DNA of 64,000 nt from Cinnamomum chago (GCA_038049695.1 CP142460.1:39241501-39305500); one strand, 5' to 3'. Positions 47,614 through 59,600 are shown, numbered from the stretch's first letter. A program made the numbers and translations. The notes: a model not told the origin generated them from the sequence alone.

Positions 47614-48790
47614 ATTGGTATCCCTCTATAAGCAAAGATTTCACCTGGTGCACCGTTAGTGGGGGTAGGTGGAGATATTGTCCGGTTGAATCAAGAGTTG
47701 ACCTCCGGTATTAATGTGGATGTGATTGATCAAGACGACACATGATCACTATCCGGCACCTGTCTTGTCTGTTAGCACGTTCTGCAAGGTAACCGTAACT
47801 TTATGGAAGTATAATCATAGCCCAGTACCCATCTCTGTGGACGGACCGAGCTGAAGATGATACTGAGGCCAAGTTCGGATGCATCCTGACACTATTGCCG
47901 AGGTGCCTCAAGTTTGGCTCCAGCTGGCACTATTTGCAGAGCTGAGCTGAGATGTCTAGCTGGTACCATTACCGAACTAGACAAATCTTGGCACTGTGGC
48001 CGAACTTAGATATTGAGATCGGGATGAGCTCAGCTGGTACTGCTACCGAAACTAGCGTATCCTACTCTTAAGAAAACACCCCACACAATTGCCCCCTAGC
48101 TCGTGGGCTCTTGGAGTTCTTTAACGTTTTGAGGTCAGGAACTAAGTATCATGCTTGAGAGATCTGAGGTACTAATTTGAATTTTATCTCGGCATTGGCT
48201 GATGACATTTGATCTTTATCATGAAGCCTATTTGCCTTTCTGAGACAATAAATAGCACGTCGGTGATGCTTCGTCTGGCCGAGGTGATAAATGTTAGGTA
48301 GGTGACGCTTTATCAGCCCGAGGCAATAAATAGCACTCTGATGTTACGCCTTCCCAAGGCAATAAATATAGCGTCTGAATCTCTGTCCGAGATTAACTGG
48401 CAGTGCCACGTGTCTCCATTTGGTTGGTCGTTCAGCCAAATCGAAGCGACGCGTGCCTTCAAGAATTTGAACGGGCGCCATTCCGTCTATAAATAGGGTT
48501 TTTCTCCTTCGTCTCTTTCACTTTGGTATTTCATCAGAGAAAGCTCTACTGTAAGAGAGAAGAGAACCCTGCCGGAGCTTTGCTGGAAGTTTGACTTAGC
48601 GAACCAGAGTCCGGAGATTGTCTCCTCTTTTGTGAGTCTTCTTCCCTGTCTCTGTCTTTTGCGCACCGCCTTAACTGTTTTAGGGGTTCTGCTCTAGGGT
48701 TTCCCTTTCTCACCTTTTTCCGGTATCACCATTTGTAGAAAAATGGGATCTTATAGGAGTTGGGCGGAGACCCCTGAGGCCATGGCTGGT
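47614..48790 (-). mobile_element. 3'-end fragment of a Tat-type element inside the family A LTR
   Basis: Positions 47614-48087 match the Tat LTR at 45794-46198 plus 50434-50554 (a ~50-bp segment is absent). A polypurine-like GCTAGGGGGCAAT (minus, 48088-48100) adjoins it, and the sequence to about 48790 should be the 3' internal region of that element. The left junction shows a GGAT microhomology (47612-47615). There is no target duplication, and about 0.3 kb of LTR is missing at the site, so this is not a simple insertion. Confidence 0.55.
48400..48745 (+). promoter_or_regulatory. Promoter-like segment antisense to the Tat fragment
   Basis: On the plus strand, opposite to the element, there is a CACGTG G-box (48407-48412), TATAAATA (48488-48495), a pyrimidine-rich ~240-bp leader, and ATG at 48743 in an AAAAATGG context. 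The frame runs 27 codons and is cut by the junction with LTR sequence. Some Tat-lineage elements are known to carry an antisense extra ORF in this position, which this layout fits. Confidence 0.35.
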
Positions 48791-48805
48791 TTCAGCTGCT
48801 GGGAT

Positions 48806-49075
48806 GGGCGGCTAGCCGCTGGCTGACCGCGGCTGGGCTGCAGAAATGCAGCTTACTAGAAAGCTAACCGCCAAGGTGCGGTTAGCTGGCGGTTAGCCGC
48901 CGATGGGTTCGGCGGTTAGCCGCTGGCTAACCGTGGAGTTGACCGAGTTTTCAGGTGGAGAAGTGTGCTCTCTGGAAAAGCAATCGTGACATTTCGGCTA
49001 GCTGGCGGTGAGCCGCCAGTCACTAGGCGGCTAGCCGCCGGGTGACCGCAGGCTGACCGCCAGGTGCGGGAATCA
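48806..49075. repeat. Palindrome cluster in reverse family A LTR
   Basis: Repeated GGCGGTTAGCCGCC-type motifs, the same kind as at 3050-3350. They lie about 1.35-1.62 kb from this LTR's 5' end at 50428. Confidence 0.6.
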
Positions 49076-50433
49076 CCCACTGTGTTCAGATTTAAGCCTT
49101 TTTCTCCTCAAAACCATTCTCCCAACTTCCACTTGGTCCCTGCAATAAAACTGAGCTAGGAGTTCCTCCAATGCATCTATTTATACTTCTCCCAAAACTC
49201 CAATATATGTTCATCTATCACTTCATTCTTCAACATCAAGTCCAATACAAAGGAAGGAGGAAGGAAACCATTTCACAAACATTCATTTAGGATATAACCA
49301 AAAGACAATAAATGCTAAACCAACATGTTTACAAAAACATTAAATGACTTAACCAATATGCCTTTAAGCATTCATTTCAAAAATAAATGTAAGCTAATAA
49401 ATATGAGTGAAATGACAATTCAACCACATTCTTCATGGAAACCATTGAAAGCTCATAAAAATCAAGTAATCCACTTGCCTTTGGTCTCTAATCAAGGAAA
49501 ACAAGCTCTAAAACTCTTCCAAGCCAAAGATCCAAGCTATGACAAAAATCCCCAAAAACAAACCCTAAAAGAGTCAAACAATGAAATAGAAAAGGGAAAC
49601 TTTGCAATAATGGAAATGAAGCTTCTCTAAGGCTAGAAGAATACACATCTAGAAGAAGGGAAGGATTACTTACTTTTAAGGTCCTCTAATGGCAAGAGTA
49701 AGCTCAATGAAGGTCTCAAGGTTGGAAGATTTCTCCAAAAATGGTATCAAGATGAAGCTTGTAAGATGAGGAAGATGATGGTGATCTCCATTTCGAGTTT
49801 GGTGCAAGATTGATGTGGATTGGAGATGGAGAAAGCAAGAAGAAGAAGAAAAGTTGCTAAAGCAAACCCTAGGTTCTTTTTGTGCTGGAAAAAGGGAATG
49901 GAAGGGAAATGTTTCCTTATAAACACGTGGGGAGTGGGCTCCACCACTAGAAATCTTATTGGGCTGAGATCATCACTTTCGGGACCTCGGATGAATTCGA
50001 CGAAGAAGGAAGAAATGATCGTCGAAACATCTAGTTTCCAAAAAGTATATGTTTTACGGGTTTTGGGAATATCAAGTTTTGGGTACAGATTTTGTGTGCA
50101 ATGACTGTTTTGCCCTCAAGGCTATAAAATCGGGTTTTGGGATCTCAAACGGGGACGGGATCAACATGAAAGTTGTAGAGCTTATCAATACGAATAAAAC
50201 AGGATTAAAATCATGAATGCAAAAACCTCCGATAAATCCTCAAACATATGCAATGTCATGAAAAAGGAACCCCCAAAGGGCCCTACTAACACAAAGCAAT
50301 CAAAACTCTCCAAAACTAATACCAAAAGCTATACCAAACCCAACTAAGCCAAAAATCACTAATCAAGCTTAGAGCTAATACGCCACTTAATTAGTACTAA
50401 TCGGGTTCTCTCGGGTCGGGGTCTTACAGTACC

Positions 50434-50554
50434 ATTACCGAACTAGACGAATCTTGGCACTGTGGCTGAACTTAGATACCGAGATCGGGATGAGTTGAGC
50501 TGGTATTGCTACTGAGACTAGCGTAATCCTACTCTTAGGAAAACACCCCACACA
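50434..50554 (-). repeat. Solo Tat-type LTR, right part
   Basis: 5' end of the split Tat LTR on the minus strand (TGTGTGGGGTGTTTTCC). It is followed by the right CTTGC duplication. Confidence 0.75.
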
Positions 50555-50619
50555 CTTGCCATTGTAGATGTTGGGGTTCTGTATGATTTTGTATTTAAAT
50601 GGCTAATTTGGTTATTATA

Positions 50620-50972
50620 ATATAATATATTAAGTTAGGAGGTTTTGGCTTCAATTTTGACTTGGTTATAATTTTGATCGGAAGTTACATCAACTACCTT
50701 CTTTATCTCTTTATTACAACCACTCATAACTGCTCTCCCCTTTTTTTTTTTTTATTTCTCAAAGACTTTGTTTCAATCCAAACTTTATCATTCTCATTCT
50801 ACTCTAATTCTCATTTTTTAATTATATGATATCAATTCTTCAATTATATAAATAAATACTCATAATTTTTTTTCTTTTGCTTTCTTTCTAAAATGCCTAT
50901 GAATTTTTTATACATGAATATTTAAATTGCAATGTTTGCCATATCTGTGCTAAGCACGGGTAATTTTGCTAG
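50620..50972 (+). mobile_element. Helitron-like 3' end
   Basis: CTGTGC-TAA-GCACGG hairpin (50945-50959 region), then GTAATTTTG and CTAG/T (50969-50973), closely resembling the 3' end of the Helitron at 41470-42764. The 5' end is not clear; the left boundary is a guess in AT-rich sequence. Confidence 0.45.
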
Positions 50973-51540
50973 TAAAATATTATCACTGAACTTCTGCAAA
51001 AACTCTATATGGGTGCAATCTCCCATTTGAGATTTTATCAAATCCAACCCACCTCTTGAGCAGTGACTTGTTTATCACCATAACTTGGGGCCATAAGAAA
51101 ATTCCTATCAATTTGGTACCAGAGTGTGACGTTTTGGTTATTTTATTATATATATTATTTATTTTATTATTATTATGTAATTGATTGTATTTTAGTTAAA
51201 TACGCAATTAGTGGTATAGTTCTTCTCACTCTATTTAGAACCAAAACTCTATTCCTTTTAGAATTTAAGTTAGATTAAAACTCTTATTCTTATTCTCTAT
51301 TTATACACACCACCACACTCTTTTATTTTCACACACAATTCTCTCTCTTCCAACTTTTAACTTTTATCTGGGATAGCACTTTGGGCTTCTAGACCGTCTC
51401 CCTTAACCGCGTTTGTAGATTTAATACTTGTATTTTTCCTTGATTTACGTGTTAATGTACATGGAAGTCCTTTCCTGCCGTTTTGATGTTTCAATAATAC
51501 AGATCGGAATTGGAGATCATCGCATTGGTTTTCTTTTTTT
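50973..51540. other. AT-rich spacer, no gene recognised
   Basis: A TTTGGTACCAGAG motif near 51113 resembles a degenerate primer-binding site. A TATTTATACACACC box near 51297, followed by a pyrimidine-rich stretch, resembles an LTR promoter. LTR ends could not be defined. Confidence 0.3.
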
Positions 51541-52090
51541 CTTTTTAGCATTACTGTCGACCCACCAAATAACCCAAAAAGGAGCAGATGTCACAGGTTT
51601 CCGGACGCAAATCGTGAGGGAGTGTATGTGAGGTGGGGTCCGTGGGATGATCGGATCACATATCTGCTCTGTGCATCGGGCTGGACATGGCGGGGCGATT
51701 ATAAGGATGGTGGACCCATGAGAGGTGGGGCCTGTTTGGTCCACCATCCAAAGACCCAAAGGAGGCCTGACGACTTGAGAAAGAAAAGGGGAATTTTTTT
51801 TTGGGACTGTGGGGCCCAGGTGGGCCACCAATGGCAATCTGGACCATAGTTATTGTAGAGGGGGCTTGGGCGACCATGTTGATGGGGGCTGATTGTGGGC
51901 TCTTGATCAGTGGACCATTATCCGGAGTGCACAGTTGCTGTGGCGCTGGTCATGACAGAACTCGGTTCTGTGTGAGGGAAGAGGTAAAGATGACCTATAG
52001 CATATGGAAAGGAAGAGATAAAGAGAATGATGACGTGTGGAAAGATAAAGAGAGAGAGAGAATGATGTTGACGTGGGGGTGAGATGAGTG
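51540..52090. repeat. Sequence related to the Helitron repeat units
   Basis: The block around 51700-51790 (GGTGGACCCATGAGAGGTGG, CCTGTTTGGTCCACCATCC) resembles the ~236-bp units of the Helitron at 41470-42764. Boundaries not found. Confidence 0.4.
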
Positions 52091-52420
52091 AGGTTGTGAC
52101 AGAACACAACTTATGACTTTTTATACATGGCCCTGTTAGATTTTAGAATTTAGAAAAAAAAGAAAAGGCCCATTGTAGTTTTAATGAAACCAAATTAGAC
52201 CATTGGGCCCATTTTATAAAGAATTGAATTTGGAAAATTTTATAGGGTGGAACCCTAAGCTTTTATAAAAATTATAAGCCTTGGTTTTTTTAATTAACTC
52301 AAATTAGACCTTTGACTTACTTTGAATTTGGAAAAATGTTTTGGGATGGGGTCCTCAAGTTTTCTAAAAATTATAAATTGAGGTTATTTATCATTATCAT
52401 TTGCAAATTAAATATTAAAT
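52091..52420. other. AT-rich spacer
   Basis: No gene or element recognised. Confidence 0.4.
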
Positions 52421-53098
52421 GATATCCTTGGTTTTCAATGTGTTAAATTTATATTTTTGTACCTTATTAATTGGATCTTTGGACCGAGTAAATATCGTTC
52501 GGGCACACGGTATATTACTAATGTGGGGTTTAGTGCCTCGTTTGACCTCGGGAAAATCCTAATAGATTTGAGCGCAACTCATCTCTATTGGAAAACCATT
52601 AATTGGGTCTATGCACCATTGATTGAGAAGGGATGTGTTGATCTTTTATCTATTTAGAGATTACTGTGGTTGTTGGGTACAGGACCTCATGTTTGACCTT
52701 ATGAATGGCTTGTGATTATTCTTTGACCTTCGGGTTTGCATATATGATTAAGAATGATGTTGGTCTATTAGTTGCATACCCTATGTTAATTGGATATGGA
52801 CCGTAATGTGGCTTGGCAATCAATTGAGATATTGTAGAGGTTTATTCGAATGATTTGATTAATACTTTGACTAGGTTTTTGTGTTAGAGCATTATTGGTC
52901 ACTATGTTTATTCTACTAAGATATGTATATATATACGTATGTATATTGATTGGGTCATATTCGAATGACTGCAGTTGTAATTGGACGGCTGATCACCGAT
53001 GTGTGCGGACACTGTAATATCCGAATTGATTACGATCCGGTCTATCCGGGATTACTAATTGGTTTATGATCGCCGGCCTTCGAACGAGTTTTCCTGCT
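52421..53098. repeat. 678-bp tandem duplication, unit 1
   Basis: Starts GATATCCTTGG. It aligns with unit 2 at an offset of 678 bp, with scattered substitutions and small indels. No protein match recognised. Confidence 0.75.
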
Positions 53099-53758
53099 GA
53101 TATCTTGGGTTTTCAATGTGTTAAATTTATATTTTTGTACCTTATTAATTGGATCTTTGGACTGAGTAAATACCATTCGGGCACACGGTATATTACTAAC
53201 GTGGGGTTTAGTGCCTCGTTTGACTTGGGAAAACCCTAATAGATTCGAGCTCAACTCATCTCTATTGAAAAACCCTTAATTGAGTCTTTGCACCATTGAT
53301 TGAGAAGAGAGGTGTTGATCTTTTATCTATTTAGAGATTACTGTGGTTGTTGGGTATGAGACCCTATGTTTGACCTTAGGATTGGCTTGTGATTATTCTT
53401 TGACCTTCGGGTTTGCATATATGATTAAGATTGATGTTGGCCTATTAGTTGCATACCCTATGTTAATTGGATATGGATCGTAATGTGGCTAGGCAATCGA
53501 TTGAGATATTGTAGAGGTTTATTTGAATGATTTGATTAATATTCAATTGTGGATTGTTGTGTAGCCAGCCCTTCACTTTGATTAGGTTTCTGCGTCAGAG
53601 CATTATTGGTCACTATGTCTATTCTACTAAGATATGTACATATATATATATACTAAGATTGGGTCATATTCGAACGACTGTGGTTGTAATTGGACGGCTG
53701 ATCACCGATGTGTGCGGACATTGTAATATCCAAATTGATTACGATCCGGTTTATCCGG
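53099..53758. repeat. 678-bp tandem duplication, unit 2 (interrupted)
   Basis: Starts GATATCTTGGG and follows unit 1 until CGATCCGGTTTATCCGG. There the chromoviral LTR at 53759 interrupts it; unit 1 continues past the equivalent point. Confidence 0.7.
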
Positions 53759-54499
53759 TGTCACGCCCCCAGACTGAGGCCCAGATAATCAAGTCCTTAA
53801 TCCGGGGGACGCGGCGCGACGGGTTAGAAAATTTCATCCACCTCGCGTTAGTTTCCCACAGGTTTCCGCGGTGAGGATCCAAAAACCGATCCATTATGAT
53901 ATCATAAATCATATTCACAATATTCAATGATGTAGCAAACACTTAGTCCAATCAATTAAATAAAATGGACAATCAAACCTGCGCATCATAATGAGAAATA
54001 TATCATAGCAAGCCCAAAATTAGTTAAAGTGATAACATCAAAAGTAGTTTAAGTTTTACAATCCCATCATAAACACAATAAAAGCCAATAAAGGCTACAA
54101 ACAAGTTTCCCAAAATAACATCTTTTCCCAAGAAGTGATACGAACTCATGACCCAACCCGACGTCTAGATGACATCGTTGGGGGCTGCCACTCTCGTCCA
54201 ACCGACTCACCCGCTTCCTCCTCTCGCTCCGCCTCAAAGGGAGCGGGGTCGAGATCTGGCACCAAACAAGAGAGTATCAGACACGACGGTCTGGCAAGCA
54301 AATAAACAAATAAAGGAGAAGTAATAATAGCATAACATTTATAAGATGTTTGAAAGACTAACAATGAATATCTATGAACAATAGAAACCATTTCCAAATA
54401 ATTGGTAACTTAAAGGAATATAACAAAACTGAGTAAAAATACTGGCAATCCACATTTAGCTATATTCTCCTATTACCGAAGTAACAAGAGCAGACAGAA

Positions 54500-54658
54500 A
54501 CCGTTGCCACTACCCGCGGGACCGGAATAGAACCGTTGCCACTACCCGTGGGACCGGATTAGCACCATTGCCACTACCCATGGGACCGGATTAGAACCGT
54601 TGCCACTACCCGTGGGACCGGAATAGAACCGTGGCCACTACCCGTGGGACCGAAATAA
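54500..54658. repeat. 32-bp tandem repeat in family C LTR
   Basis: Five units starting CCGTTGCCACTACCC or variants at 54501, 54533, 54565, 54597 and 54629. Confidence 0.9.
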
Positions 54659-55564
54659 CAGACAGAATCCAAACTGCAGTTGGCAGTTAATTTAAAGATC
54701 CCAAGCCGGGTGATCAGCCCAACTAGGTGACCTAAGCTTAGTGGTGCCATTCAAAACCAAAACCTGAATCAATACAAATCAAATCATAGTAATACATTTC
54801 CAAAATCTATAAAAGGAACTACTCCAGACAAATACATACTGACAAATTCGAATGAATCAGATGAGTAGCCTTACCGATGTTTCCGAATGTGGCAAACCAC
54901 TCAAATCTATTTTAAAACAATTTGTAGAAAATATACAAATTTTCTTAACTTGAAATGAATTAATGTATAGTGGTTTAATGGCCTACCACGGGTCGTCTTG
55001 ACATACACTTAGTCCCTTATTGTCAATAATATATGCGGAGCATGGTGCCATTGAAGATCTCCGACAATTAAGGATATAAAGTGTGTATTAAGACTTAATT
55101 AAATTTCCCGGTAATTCTAACATCAAACAACTCCATCATATTTCCCATTTAAATTTCACGATTTAAGGTAATTCGATTCGAGGTATACATCTCATACTAC
55201 TATGCTCCAATGGGTTTAAATGGGCTTCCAATAATGGGGGAAATGGGCTGGAAAAAGGGGTTGAAATTGGGCTGGAAAACAGCCCAGAAAATGGGCAGAA
55301 AACAGCCCTGAAATGGGCCCGATATGGCTGGAAATCGGGCCTGAGATGGGCTGGAAACAGGCCTGAAATTGAGCCTGAAAATAGCCCTGAAATGGGCTGA
55401 AACTACCTAGAAATTGGTCCTGAAATCAACTTGAAAAACTGCCCAGAATTGGGCCTGAAATCAGCTTGAAAAACTGCCCAGAATTGGGCTTGAAGTTGGC
55501 CTGGAACTGCCCAGAAAACAGGCCTGTAATCAGCCTAGAATTGGACCTGAAACAGGGGCTAGGC

Positions 55565-55616
55565 CCGCTCGAGCGGCCCTGCTCGCTGGCTGGGTCTGCC
55601 TGGCTCGCTCGAGCGG
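55565..55616. repeat. Palindromes in family C LTR
   Basis: Perfect CCGCTCGAGCGG at 55565-55576 and CGCTCGAGCG at 55606-55615. On the coding strand they lie downstream of a pyrimidine-rich leader-like segment, as in the other LTR families. Confidence 0.75.
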
Positions 55617-55948
55617 ACTGGGCTCTGCACGTCCAGTTCAGTGCAGGTTTTTCCAGCACTGTTTTCTTCTTCCTCTTGTTTTTGTTTTTGAATTTCCCTC
55701 CTATTTTCCATTCCTTTGCATTTCCATCATCTAACTACAACTTTCTACACTTCTATCAACATTCAATCAGCCCATTCAACCACATTAATCAGGCCTCATT
55801 CCCCACATCAATAGCAACAAAAATGGGAACTCAATATGAGTGAAGTCGCAGGATTTCCAACAATCCTGTTTACATTCTTATGAGGCCATTAGAACCAGGA
55901 CTATCCCAGCTATAATAGGTATAAAACCTTGCCGAAACATAGCATACT

Positions 55949-56622
55949 TGTGTGGGGTCGTTTTGTAATCACAGGTTTATGAGGGGCCGCTCCCCGATTC
56001 CGGACTATCCTTAGTCTCGGTGTTGTCCAAGCTCGGCAGTAACACCATCTCGGGGGACCGTGGAGCCCGTCTCAGTGGCCATGTTCAGGAGAATCCACCT
56101 CGGTCTCGGCCTTGAGCCTGATCTCAGTCTCCTGTCACTCAGCCATAAATGCAGCCATAAATGCACTGCCGTAACGGGGACGGCGAATTGACAAATAGAG
56201 TGGGCGCCAGACCTAGATAAGTGGTACGCCTTATCTCAGGGTCATGTCCATAGGTGTAGGGAGATGGTCTGATGGGACATTCCCTTTTTACCTACCCTCA
56301 CTCAGGGGAGAAAGGTACGTGCTGATGGGACTTCCATCTCCCCTTGAGGGATCCAGTCCAATGATGACTCTCACGTTTATATAATGCATGAGAAGAACTG
56401 TAAGAGGTACGCAACCAGTGCTCCCCCCATACTGCTTCCTCTCCATTTACCATACTAACTCAAGCATCGGAGTGCTTTCGGCTACCTACAGCCAGGGGCT
56501 CTGACTTTTGTTCTCCCTTTCAGGTTACCGGAGGCCCAGTCCATTTCCCTCATCTTCCCAAGATCATCAAACCAAGAGCTTAACCCTCTCTTAACTAAGT
56601 CCGTAATTTTTAGGCACTTACA
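55949..56622 (+). repeat. 5' LTR of the Tat-type element (674 bp)
   Basis: Starts TGTGTGGGGTCG, ends TAGGCACTTACA, and is followed by a primer-site-like sequence. It is similar along its length to the reverse copies at 45511-46198/50434-50554 and 47614-48087. A target duplication cannot be tested because the 3' LTR is missing. Confidence 0.65.
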
Positions 56623-56624
56623 GT

Positions 56625-56636
56625 TGGCGTCTTTAC
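56625..56636 (+). other. Degenerate primer-binding site of the Tat-type element
   Basis: TGGCGTCTTTAC two bases after the LTR end. The start TGGCG resembles the TGGCGCC site common in Tat/Athila elements, with one difference, so assignment to a tRNA is tentative. Confidence 0.4.
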
Positions 56637-56643
56637 AAAAGCT

Positions 56644-59600
56644 ATGCCTCCAAAAACCAGATACGGTGGAGAAGGGTCGTCAAAGTCCCAAAGAGCATCG
56701 TCCTTTCCTCCGCCAGAACAACCCTCATCTCCACAGTTTTAACAGCCTCAGCCGCCCCAGTCAGTACCTCCAGAACCGCCCACTGGCGTTCGCTATGCTC
56801 TCCTTCCCCTTCCTGGACCAGCGGGGGTCCCCCCCGTCCCGCAGGGGGTGTCAGGAATTCCCCGCCAGAGAAAGTCCGGAGGAAAATCCGGTCCCGCGTA
56901 CGTGGAAGGTGTTGTCTAGTCGGACTCCTCGTCCCGACCTCTAACGGCACCCCCCCGTTGTGACGACCATCAGGAGGCTCCTCGCCACCCAAGTAACTAG
57001 CCACCTAGGGGCCTACTACAGAATGTCTCCTCGTCAGATCCTCGATGGTGGGGCAAGACCCCTGTCGGGGCAAAATCCCACCACTCTCATCATCGCACTC
57101 ACGACGACGGCTAGTCTTTTCACTAGGCCCATGAAGCAGGAGAGTACGACCCCCTACTTAAAGAGCTCGATGCCCAAAATCAGGTCCTCCAAGAAAAAAA
57201 GGAGTTGATTCGTCATCTCAAGGAGCGGCTCAAGGCAAATGAGAGGAGGTCTCGTATTCCACCCCCTAGGCGACAACAGAACTGTCCGGGCAGCCAAGAC
57301 CTGAGGCAGGTCCTCAACGACAGAAGGAGAGATCGCCGCGAAGAAGAAGGCTCGAGCAGCAGCCACCTACCTAGCCACCACGGGGGATCGCACCATGAGC
57401 CAGAGTCCCCGAGGACGGAGAACACGACATGCCTGAGGGAGCTGCTCGACCACTACGTCAAGCAGGAGGTCCAGGGCCGATTGGCCGAGATTGGTTTCGC
57501 CCGAGATCAAGTAGATACCTGCGATGAAGAAGACCAGGGCATGTCCCCCTTTTCCCAGGAGATAAAAGACTACTCTCTCCCCGAGAGATTCAGTGTCCCG
57601 AGGTTCGTCCTCTATGACGGGACCTCGGACCCAGAAGCGCACCTCCGGCATTTCACTCAGCGGATGTCGGTCTAGGGGGACGTCGGCCACCTGAATTGTA
57701 CGGTTTTTTCCTCAAGCCTAGGCGACCTCTCCCTCCGATGGTTCTGCGCGATCCCTTCTGGGTCGGTCATGAACTGGCGACAGCTTCGGAGCTCCTTTGT
57801 CGAGAAGTTCCAGGCACACCGTGTCATCCCGAAGACGGGTGGCAACCTCATGGCGATCCGGATGAAAGACGGTGAAAGTATCACTGCATTCGCCAGGAGA
57901 TTCTGGACAGTATATAGCCAGATCACGGACGCCAACGATGATGTTGCCATCATGTGCTTCCGGCAGGCCTTACTCCCGGGAAATGAGCTCCGAAAAGACC
58001 TGGTCCGGACTCCCTTGACCACGATGAAAGCGCTGATGGCGAGGGTGAATCAGTACGTTGAACAGGAAGAAAATGAAGTTCATGGCAAGGAGCGGTTCAG
58101 ACTCCAGCAGAAGAACCAAACTTCTAGGGGGGAAGGGATGTTCCCCAAACAAAGGCCAGATAAGAAGAGGGCCACCAGTTCAGCATCTTTCTCAACCTCC
58201 GTCTCGGGTAGCCGCAAGAAACCGAAGTTCCAGCCTCCCAGGCCGGCAGGCGATCCTTACAGGGCCGTCAATGTCGTCTTCAAGGAGCCCATTTACAGAC
58301 TCCTGAACAAAATCAAGGCAGAGCCCTACTTCCAATGGCCGCAGCCGATGAAGGGCGATCCATCCACCCGAGACCGAAGTAAGAACTGCTCCTATCACAA
58401 GCAGCACGGGCACATGACCGAGGACTTTATGGCTCTGAAGTCCCATCTCGAGAGGCTCGTCAAGGACGGGCACCTCCGGGAGTACGTCAAGGAGGGAGAA
58501 AGGGTCAACCAAGCCCATCGGCACGGCCCACCCAGTGATGATCAGGATAGCGACGAGCTAGCAGGTATAATCAATGTCATCCACCTGGCCCCCGCTCCAA
58601 ATGGGGGAAGTGCCCAAGCTCGGTCGGAGGCGAAGAGGGCTGCTCTTGGAAAACAGGTGATGTCAGCTGAGTTAGAGAGTGCTCCAAAGAGAGCTAAGAA
58701 GGAAAAACCCAAGATCTGGTTCTCAGACGAGGACCTGAGAGGGGTCCAGCTCCGCCACAACGACGTCCTCATCCTCACCCTGCGGCTCAACAACTATACT
58801 GTGAAGCGCGTCCTTGTAGATCTAGGGAGCTCATCCGAGATCCTCTACTTTAGCTGTTTCAAGCAGCTCGGCTTGACCGAGTCCGATCTGCAGGAAGCCC
58901 GCGTCCCTTTGGTAGGATTCAACGCCAAGCCGGTGTATCCCAAGGGGTGGATTTCGCTTGAAGTCCAGATAGGAGGCAGCACGAAGATGGCCGAGTTTTT
59001 GGTGGTGGACGCGCCATCTCCTTACAATGTCATAATGGGGCGTACTTGGCTGCATGCCATGGAGGTAGTACCTTCCTCTTTCCATCAGAAGCTCAAGTTT
59101 CCACTAGAGAAGGCTGGAGGGGCGGTCAAAATAGTGACCGTATGGGGAAATCAGCAGATGGCCAGAGAATACCTCACGGTCGTAGTGCCTGGAGAGACGG
59201 AGCCAGGGCAAGTACATATGGCCGAACTTGAGGCCGAACTCGAGGATGTCAGACGAACAACAGAGCAGAAGAGCGTGGGTCAGAATCGATTCCGATGACC
59301 CCGAGCGTTATTTCCTAATGGGAAGCCAGCTCCCCGACAACGAGAGGGCCGAGCTACTAGACTTCCTACTGCAAAACAAAGATGTCTTCGCTTGGACTCC
59401 ATATGAGATGCCTGGGATCAACCCCGAAGTCTTGTGTCACGAGCTGAATGTTGATTCCGGACACAAACCCGTAGTGCAAAAAGCCCACAGACAGGGGTTC
59501 CACAAACAGAGGCAGTGCTTGAAGAGGTCGACAAGCTCCTCGAGGCTGGGGCAATCTGCGAAGTGCACTACCGAAAGTGGCTGGCCAACACAGTGGTAGT

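Larger units (their letters stand above)
46199..50428 (-). mobile_element. Solo LTR, chromovirus-like family A, reverse (4230 bp, TSD GTACC)
   Basis: Starts TGTCGCGACCCC and ends GGGGTCTTACA on plus, the reverse of the family A LTR at 1678-4817. A perfect duplication GTACC flanks it (46194-46198 and 50429-50433). It is ~1.1 kb longer than the other family A copy because a Tat-derived fragment (about 47614-48790) replaces some LTR sequence. It includes the palindrome cluster at 48806-49075. Confidence 0.85.
53759..55948 (-). mobile_element. Chromovirus-like LTR, family C (truncated at the Tat LTR)
   Basis: Starts TGTCACGCCCCC on plus, the reverse of a GGGGGCGTGACA 3' end like that of family B. 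It contains CTAAGCTTAGTGG and TTTCCGCGGTGAGG-type segments shared in reverse with families A and B, five 32-bp repeats (54500-54658) and CCGCTCGAGCGG palindromes. Its 5' end is not seen, because the Tat LTR begins at 55949. Confidence 0.65.

Noticed and set aside
51113..51310. Possible small LTR element with primer-site-like TGGTACCAGAG and a TATA-like box
   Set aside because: No paired LTRs, target duplication or polypurine tract could be found.
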